A stretch of 64,000 bases of DNA, from assembly GCA_002682825.1 (NCBI GenBank), contig NOKP01000002.1, positions 2,423,132 through 2,487,131 on the forward strand. The letters run 5' to 3'. A program made the position numbers and the translations under genes. Position 1 is the first letter of the stretch. The number at the start of each line of letters is the position of its first letter. Under the pieces are notes generated by a model. The model ran no database searches and was not told the origin of the DNA. It was given only the letters and a program-made list of their open reading frames with translations. The DNA is from Neonectria sp. B-13. Taxonomy: Eukaryota; Ascomycota; Sordariomycetes; Hypocreales; Nectriaceae. This document shows positions 57,378 through 64,000 of the stretch, one piece after another.

Positions 57378-58644
57378 TCACCACATGCTCCCGTCCACGT
57401 ACTTGGGAGTTCGCTCCACGCCCAGCGTGCGGCCCTTGACGGCCCATACCGCAAGTGACGGGACAGGTACAGGGCCGAGTCGACCGGCTCCGCGGGATCG
57501 GCCAGTTGAGCAGAGGAAGGCATCCACTGCCGGGCCCCTGACATATTGCGGAGGCTGACCCTTGAGTACAAGCTCGATGTTCTCTGCTACACCGGCAGCC
57601 TAGGTTGCTTGTTAGCCCTTGCGTGCTTCCCAGCCAGGCAGAGTACGGAAGGGATTTGACTCACTTGCGCATCTGTATTCATAATACTTGCTCGCGGCTT
57701 TGATACAACATCACCAACAGCCCATACGTTCTCCGCCGCTTTCACACGCATCTCCGTGTCCACGTCGACATACTGATGCTCATTCAGCCACTCCGTCGGC
57801 AAGAATCCAGTATTCGGCGCCTGCCCCATCGTCGGCAGGTACAAATCGGTCGTCAACTCCTCGCCGTCCGATAGCACCACCCGCGTCTTACCATCCGGTA
57901 GCGGCGTCGCCTCCTCGGCTCGCACTCCCTTCCGAAACTCGACGCCGAGGCGTCGTAGCTCCCGCTCCACAGACCCCGCAATGGAATCTCCACCGACAAG
58001 GCTTGCGTCTGCGGAGATGAGGATAACGGTAGTTTTGGGAAATGCAAAGCGGATTTCTCCTGCCACCTCGACGCCTGTTGCACCAGCGCCGGCGATAATG
58101 ATGTGCCTTGCGGCGCCGACCTGCTTGGCCGTGCGGTGAAGACTTGTTAACAGCTCATCGTGTGAGCCGCAGGCTTTCCACGGCAGGTCTGTGTCTGCAG
58201 CGTTGGCGCCGGTGGCAAGGACGAGATGGTCGTAGGTGAGCACGCACAGCCCATCAGCGCCAGTGTCGACCTGGACGGTACGGGACGTGGCGTCAACGGC
58301 TGTAGCGGCGCCGACGATGAACTCGACACTCCCGAGGGGGTACTGGGCCAGACCGGGCTGGATGGCGGCAATGATCTGGTCGTCCTTGATCAGGTTTGGT
58401 ATGATGGCCCTGACGGAGGCGAGGTTCCAGTAAAAGTGGCTGTTCTGTGGGGTGTTAATATTATGTGATAGGTCTTATGAAACGTAGTCATATGAGCTCA
58501 TTTTTGAGAACATGCGGGCTTCTGTACCTTTGAGACAAGAATCACCTTCAGATTCTCCTCATGCGGTTGCGTGTACTTCAGCAGGCGATGAGTGACGGCC
58601 AGACCGCCGAGGGAGCCGCCCAAAACGACTATCGTCTTTCCCAT
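57378..58644 (-). CDS. AIF/AMID-like FAD-dependent pyridine nucleotide oxidoreductase
   Basis: Three exons: 58644-58528, 58444-57665, 57599-57378, giving 372 residues. FAD site: MGKTIVVLGGSLGGLAVTHR (GxGxxG variant). ATG motif: YDHLVLATGA. NAD(P)H site: IIIAGAGATGVEVAGE. Second FAD motif: AENVWAVGDVV. The order is that of the AMID/AIFM2 branch of pyridine nucleotide-disulfide reductases. Such fungal proteins are NAD(P)H oxidoreductases linked to membranes or mitochondria, and some are quinone reductases. No presequence is visible with this start; the frame is open upstream but has no ATG. The role in death or redox control is inferred by family only. Confidence 0.87.
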
Positions 58645-59613
58645 CGAGAGCTGTTTCGAATACGCCTTGTAGTTGCGAGGTAGACAAGCAGCGCAAGCAG
58701 ATAAGAACCGATGTGTATTTTTGGGGCAATCTTGAAGCCAGGCACAACTTTGTATTGTACTATTGCGGTGTGCTTTGTGGGCTTGGAGTTGAGGGACGTG
58801 GGTTAACGCCGAGCGCGGGCTCCGGGGTCTCGGAGCGAGACCGGTGGTGGGGAAGGCGGTGCGCTGTGACTTGTATGACGAGGACTTGTCGTGTCTAAGG
58901 GAAGTGGCAAGCGTCTAAAAGGACACTTGGTGAACATTCGGGTCATATATGGTTCGTATTGGAGTCTGCGGAAAGTGGTCTCATGGTCATGGTCTGTTTT
59001 TTGTGTCTTCTCTTCCCGTCGGTTGACACTTGACCGCGATTGAATGATGCCTCGAGTGTGTCCGTTGCTCACTCATGACACCACCGCCACCACCGCCATA
59101 CGTCAGTCAGGCAGCCAGCATCAACAGTGACAGCTGGCGACTTGTGCGTTGTAGAGACGGCGTGCCTTAATAGCAACTCCTCTTGGGCACCATTCGGCCT
59201 GGCCAGTGATGAAAGAAAGAGTGCAGTACGAATACACCAAAAGCAACCGAACCGCTGACAGAAACCCCTCCTAAGACACCCCTCTAAATCCCCTCCATGT
59301 GCTAAGCCCACCCGTCTCGTCCCGGGCCAATGGTGACCCACGACGTCACATTCGCGCCTTCCTCGACCCCTCCCCCTCCCCCTCTTGCCCTCGACCGTGG
59401 AATTCGCTTGTGACTTGCCTTGGCTGGACCCCGCTAACCGCCGCCATAGGCAGGTACTCCTCCTCAACAATAATCCTCCGCCCCGGTTCGTCGTTCTCCG
59501 TCTTCATCTCAACACAGCTCAGCTTCCTCTCTGTTCTCTTCTCTTCACTGTCTCATTCCACCAGCAAACCACCAACCCATCAACCAACCCATCCACCCAT
59601 CAATTCATTCACC
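58645..59613. other. Divergent intergenic region AIF-like / ACB1
   Basis: About 970 bases between divergent starts. The right 200 bases are C/T/A-rich with CAACCCATC-type short repeats, the leader of a probably highly expressed ACB1. Confidence 0.6.
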
Positions 59614-60070
59614 ATGGTTGCCCAGAGCGAAGCTTTCCAGAAGGCCGTCGAGGACTCCAAGAAGTTGACGGCCAAGCCCAACAACGAGGAGCTCCTGGAC
59701 CTCTATGGTACGCATCTTCCCGCCCCCGCCTCCACCTCCAACGGTCGTTCCGTTGTATCTCGTGCTGACCAGAAGTTTCCTTTCCACAGCTCTGTACAAG
59801 ATCGGCACTGGCGAGGACGTTGCTAACGCTCCCGCCCCCGGCATGTTTGACCTCAAGGTACGTCATATGCTCCCGCCCGGCGCAACGAAGCAGAGGCTAA
59901 CTCAAATGGCGAAATTATAGGGCAAGGCCAAGAAGAGCGCATGGGAGAAGACCGCCGCCGAGGGCTACTCCCCCGATATTGCCCAGCAGCGCTATGTCGC
60001 CCTCGTCGAGTCGCTCAAGGAAAAGTACGGATATGATGAGAACAAGCAACCCGAGGCTGTTGGCAACTAA
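59614..60070 (+). CDS. ACB1: Acyl-CoA-binding protein
   Basis: Three exons: 59614-59707, 59790-59857, 59921-60070, giving 103 residues. Family landmarks run in order: AFQKAVEDSKKLTAKP, NNEELLDLYALYKIGTGEDV, PGMFDLKGKAKKSAWE and RYVALVESLKEKYGY, which form the four-helix acyl-CoA pocket (Tyr and Lys of LYALYK, Lys of KGKAK). A small cytosolic carrier of long-chain acyl-CoA esters for lipid synthesis and vesicle traffic. The Kozak context ACCATGG is strong. Confidence 0.95.
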
Positions 60071-61727
60071 GACTTGAGGACGGAGTAAACAATACACATC
60101 GAGGAGCAAGGAGGGACTTTTGTCCGCCGCTGTACTTTACTTGCGCGGATTATCTTTAGCTGAGGGAGAGAAATCATACCCTGTCGGTAGTATCCGGCTT
60201 ATTACATCCAAGCTAGGTGAAATGGCGTCCTGGAGCCGGTGTTGATCGACTGTGACATGTGTCGTTTAGACGCAGGCGGTTTGCTCGGAGTTCCAGCCGT
60301 TTTGACAAGACTTGTAAACGCGTGCTCGAGCGATCAGCTACATGTCAGCCAGGACACCTTCAGGGGAACCCAGTGGGGATAGGGATGTAGCTTGAACAAG
60401 GTTAGCCCATACATCGACATCTTATCTCCACGCATAGGCTCAGAAGATGATTCAGATCCCACACGCCGAGGCGCCTACGTAGTCAACTCAACATCTCAGC
60501 TTCGAACAAAGCCTAAGCGGCAAGCTCACTCTGTCCCTGGCATGCGACGTCCCTCGACTTGCAACACATAAAATCAACCATCATCAACTGCCCGACCTCG
60601 AAGAACTCACCATGTATCTCTCTTATAAGTTTCATCAACCGGAAAAGAACCGACGTACCAACCGAACTGAACCGAAGATATACGTGCATCCCTCCAGCAT
60701 AACCCTTCATCTCAACGCCTCACTCACCACTGGGCAGTCATCGACTTACCACCTCTCGCGGTCAACAATCCACAGCCCAAGCATCAATGCTCTCAACCAA
60801 CCCATCTCCAAAGCAAACGCCCCACGCTATCCATCCACTGTGAAAGTTATGTCCCCTTCCAGACAAGACTGATGAATACCGACCGAATCTCACTCTCCCT
60901 TGCTTTCCCTTTCCCTGTCGGTGGCTTGCGCTCGGTTGTGGGTACGATACGCGGGCCGCACATCATCATCCCGGGCCGTCGCAGGGTTCACTCCCATGTG
61001 CTGACGGGCGTTGGGCAAGCTCTAAAAACGCTCCCAAGCTCTGTCTTAGCGGCTTGTTCCCCGCCGAATAAGTTATTCCCTGCGCAATCGAGCGGGCAGA
61101 TGTTTCAACTTCAACGTCACGTCGGGAGGGAAAGGCGGTGGCGGAGGTGTTTTGCGTGTGCAATGTTGAGTAAAATTGTCTACCAGGGCAATTATTAGGG
61201 GTAAAAATAAGCACGCGCAAACGAGCTCGAGAACAAGCTCTAGCATCGCCGTCGTGTCGAAGAGAAAAAAAAAAAAGACTAATGTTTAAGTAGAGGCACG
61301 TAGCAGGCGTTGTGTACGTATAAAATTTCCCAAGCACTTGGAGCGTTTCGTTCATCTTCCCATTCCATTCCATCCCCTTTCGCTCCTTTTCCTAGCCAAA
61401 ATAAAACACCAAAGCCGATCAACTCCGGCTGAAGGGGGGGGTTCGCAAACTGAAGGGGAATCTCTTTACACACAAAAGTTCAAATATGTCGTGAGAAGGG
61501 CATGTGTGGCTCAACATTGCACAACAGTGTTTTTGGGGGGGTTTCTTTTTCTTCTTCGGTTTGGGGGGGATCCCACCCAAAAGCCTTCTCCCATCGCTTC
61601 TCTTTCATCATGAAACTCGTTAACTCGTGGCGACGATGAGCATGTGTCGTGTCCGGGGGGCTACTCGAAAGGGCCAAACGTTTCCACTGGACAGAGCTTG
61701 CTTGATTTCAAGAAGGGGTGTCTTGGC
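60071..61727. other. Intergenic region between two 3' ends (ACB1 / GPI protein)
   Basis: About 1.66 kb between convergent genes. It contains a poly-A run near 61264 and G runs near 61434, 61535 and 61563. No gene was recognised; both 3' UTRs lie here. Confidence 0.55.
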
Positions 61728-62728
61728 TTAGAGGAGGGCGAAGATGCCGGCAGCGACGAGGAGCAGGGCGCTCACGCCGGTGGTGGAGGCGCCGCTAGCA
61801 CCGGTGGCGACGGGGGGGACGCCGGTGGACGAGGTGTCGATGGCCACGGGGGTGGACTCGTAGGGCTGGGTCGGGGCAGCGCTGGTGACGGTGCTGTTGG
61901 AACCGGTCCAAGCAGTGCTGTAGCCGGCACTGGGGGTCGGGCAGACGGTGGTGGTCAGCTCGTCGACCTCGGTCTTGATGATGACGGACTCGGCGGTGGA
62001 CTCCTTCTTGTGGGAGGTGGCAACGGGAGTGCTGGTGGTCTCGGGCTCAGTGGATGTGGTCTTGACCTTGGAGCTGGTGCTGGTGGTCTCGGCCTCGGTG
62101 CTGGTGGTTTCAGCCGCAGTGCTGGTAGTCTCAGCCTCAGTGCTGGTAGTCTCAGCCTCAGTGCTGGTGGTCTTGGGCGCAGCGCTGGTGGTGGAGGTCG
62201 TCGTGGGCTCGGCGGAGCTGGTGGTAGCCTCGTCCTTCTCGAGGGTGCCGTCAACGTTGTAAGCGGCGGCACACTCGACTAGGTCCATGCTATCAGGGCA
62301 GCACCAGGTCTGCGACTTGGTGTCGTGAGTGCAGTAGTAGCCATCATCGCAAGAGTCTGAGAAGGGAGGTTAGCGTGCTGATACAGAAGATGGTGTTGTG
62401 GAGGACGGTTGGCGTGTAAGCCTTGGTCATATCCCCGAGGAAACTTACTTCCGGAGCCGTCGGAGCAGCAGGTCTGCTTGCCGGCAGGGTTGAAGCAGTG
62501 AGTAGAGTCGTCATGCGAAGGGCAGGTCTCGAAGCCTTCGCCACAGGCCTCGGCGCAGGTGCTGCCGTCACCACAGACGGACTGCTCGGGCTGGTACCCG
62601 TTGGTCGAGCGACGGGCGAGGCTGATGCCGAAGACAGGGCCGGTGACCAGCTTGTAGGGCTTGGCCTGGGCGGCAACGTTGGAGACGCAGGCCAGAAGGG
62701 CGAGCGAAGCGGCGGAGCGGAAGAGCAT
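61728..62728 (-). CDS. Secreted Cys-rich, Ser/Thr-rich GPI-anchored protein
   Basis: Two exons, 62728-62449 and 62356-61728 (92-nt intron), giving 302 residues. The signal peptide is MLFRSAASLALLACVSNVAA. A Cys-rich ectodomain (about residues 45-130) has about 16 Cys with the pattern CGDGSTCAEACGEGFETC, QTCCSDGSG, SCDDGYYC, TWCC and ECAAAYN. A long Ser/Thr-rich stalk (about 135-270) follows, with TTSTEAE repeats likely to be O-mannosylated. The C-terminus has a GPI-type signal: small residues GASGAS, then a hydrophobic tail ending ALLLVAAGIFALL. A cell-wall or plasma-membrane surface protein is inferred. No catalytic or carbohydrate-binding family was recognised. The sense-strand leader is CT-rich. 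Confidence 0.85.
62070..62185 (-). repeat. Intragenic 21-bp tandem repeat encoding TTSTEAE
   Basis: About five 7-residue units (ETTSTEA, with one ETTSTAA) in the stalk of the GPI protein. The frame is kept by the 21-bp unit, so copy number changes would alter only stalk length. Confidence 0.85.
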
Positions 62729-64000
62729 CTTGAAGATGGATGTTTCGAAGAGGTAGAACGAAGGGATTTTGCTTATAGGATCTGGTGCGACAGGGAACGC
62801 AGAGCCACGAACAGGGTTTGTGCGATTCAACGAGGGTTGCGACAAGCGAGTGAGCGAGCGAGAGAGCGAGCGCAAGTAGAGAGTGAAAAGGCAAGTATAG
62901 GTTTTTGTTGGATAATGACTGTAATCGAGTATACGGTTGATACTCTGGAAGAAGGATAAAGGACGGCGGCGACGAGGAGCAGGAGGTAGGGCGAGAGAGA
63001 GAGAGAGTGAGGGTGAGAGGTGAGAGGTGAGAGAAAGAGAGGAGAGAGAGAGATGAGACGGGGATGGGACAGGATGAGGTGTAAATGGAAATGGGCAGAG
63101 GCGGCGCCAAGCCCAAACAGACGGGCAGGAAGACCCCAAAGCGACCAAAACAGGCTACTACAGAATAGTTACAGACTACATTAAGGAAGCAGACAACGCT
63201 ACCGGGTTATTCGTACACGGCGCTACGTAATTAAGACGTGGGAGCAGATTAGAGTCGGGGAGAGAGGCAGAGGCAGAGGCAGAGGGACCAGGGCCATTCT
63301 ACCGGCCGACTGACTACCTGACTTGGTACTAGGTGAGGCAGCACGTAGACGGACAACCAGAAGAACGAGGCCTAGCTAAAACCTAACAGTGACAAGACCG
63401 CGAACAGGGGTGAGGGCATGGTGCGGAAGAATTGCGTGTGCGGCGTTTAAGAGCGATCCCTTTGGCCATTGATCCTGGAACTTGGGCAGATCCTCTCCTT
63501 AGCCCCCTTCTGCAATCTGCATATCGCCAATCCCTCATCCCTTCTGAGCCTATTTGCTGCCCACCCACCACTCCTCCCCGCCCCGGACAAGGTCCCTTTT
63601 CGCTGGTTATATTAATTAATTAATAAAATCTCCGCCGGCGAATGGCAGACGGACGAGCTGACTGGTGCAGCCGGCGTTAGCTCCCGCGACACAGACACGC
63701 GCGCAACCCAGACTCTCTCTGTCTCTGTCTCTCTCTCTCATATCGAAGAACCGCACTTTCCGCTTCTGGGCCATGGTGCGCACCGCCGCCACCCCTTTCC
63801 TTCTGGCGGGCTTTGTTACGCTGGGTGTTTGGGGCCGAGGGACACGGACGAGAGGGCAAAGAGCTGTGGCCAGGGCTGCTGGGTCCTGGCGTTTCATGCG
63901 CGTGCTCCGTTTCGAAACTCGAGGTGATAGAGTAATTAGAGAGGTACTTACTTGGTAGAGAGAGAGGGAGGAGAGGAGAGGAAAAGAGAGAGAGAGACAC
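62729..64000. other. Upstream region of the GPI protein gene to window end
   Basis: About 1.27 kb. GA-rich tracts on the plus strand near 62990-63060 and 63957-63996 are CT-rich on the sense strand of the gene. A 97-residue plus frame at 63665-63958 includes MVRTAATPFLLAGFVTLGVWG but is not recognised and is partly simple sequence. No supported gene. Confidence 0.5.
62990..63060. repeat. GA-rich simple sequence
   Basis: Runs of GAGA interrupted by GT, on the plus strand, in the upstream leader of the GPI protein gene (CT on its sense strand). Confidence 0.8.

Noticed and set aside
63665..63958. 97-residue plus frame near the window end with a hydrophobic start
   Set aside because: First part translates the CT microsatellite and the rest has no recognisable domain; could be the start of a gene beyond the window but unsupported.

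Overview
The window is nuclear DNA of a filamentous ascomycete (Pezizomycotina, most like a Sordariomycete). Evidence: about 20 protein genes cut by short introns (mostly 47-125 nt, GT..AG with CTAAC-type branch sites), small exons close to start codons, GC-rich codon use, and fungal versions of housekeeping proteins. No tRNA, rRNA, CRISPR array, prokaryotic operon or intact transposon was recognised. All gene models below were built by eye from reading frames, splice signals and family knowledge, and none was checked by alignment.

Layout. 0-17 kb: 5' part of EMC4 (minus, cut by the window edge), AP-1 beta adaptin APL2 (plus), a long intergenic gap, a UBL3-like membrane-anchored ubiquitin-fold protein (plus), the proteasome maturation factor UMP1 (minus), a two-cassette soluble ABC ATPase (plus), a secreted Cys-rich protein of unknown family (plus), a three-helix DUF202 protein (plus) and a type II membrane glycosyltransferase-2-like protein (minus). 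17-30 kb: SYO1 (plus) converging on MLH1 (minus), a small Pro-rich hypothetical gene (plus), and a Zn(II)2Cys6 transcription factor with a PAS-like segment (minus). 30-44.5 kb: about 14.7 kb without a recognisable gene, upstream of that transcription factor and downstream of LON2. It holds microsatellites, a purine-rich tract and recurrent TACGAAGTA palindromic words. 44.5-64 kb: peroxisomal Lon protease LON2 (minus), RPA2 (plus), a GNAT acetyltransferase (minus), IDI1 (minus), END3 (plus), an AIF/AMID-like FAD oxidoreductase (minus), acyl-CoA-binding protein ACB1 (plus), and a Cys-rich Ser/Thr-rich GPI-anchored protein (minus).

Genes are mostly arranged as divergent pairs (EMC4/APL2, UMP1/ABC, GT2-like/SYO1, MLH1/hypothetical, LON2/RPA2, IDI1/END3, AIF/ACB1) and convergent pairs (UBL3/UMP1, DUF202/GT2-like, SYO1/MLH1, RPA2/GNAT, END3/AIF). 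Functions are unrelated between neighbours: ER membrane insertion, clathrin traffic and endocytosis, proteasome and ribosome assembly, DNA repair and replication, isoprenoid and lipid metabolism, cell surface. It is an ordinary chromosome arm segment rather than a metabolite cluster. The most unusual features are splicing oddities (an 8-nt microexon inside the zinc cluster codons, a GC-AG intron in MLH1, start codons isolated on 3-4-nt first exons), the gene desert with its repeated palindromic word, a UBL3-like protein ending in a CaaX box, and the unidentified secreted Cys-rich protein.
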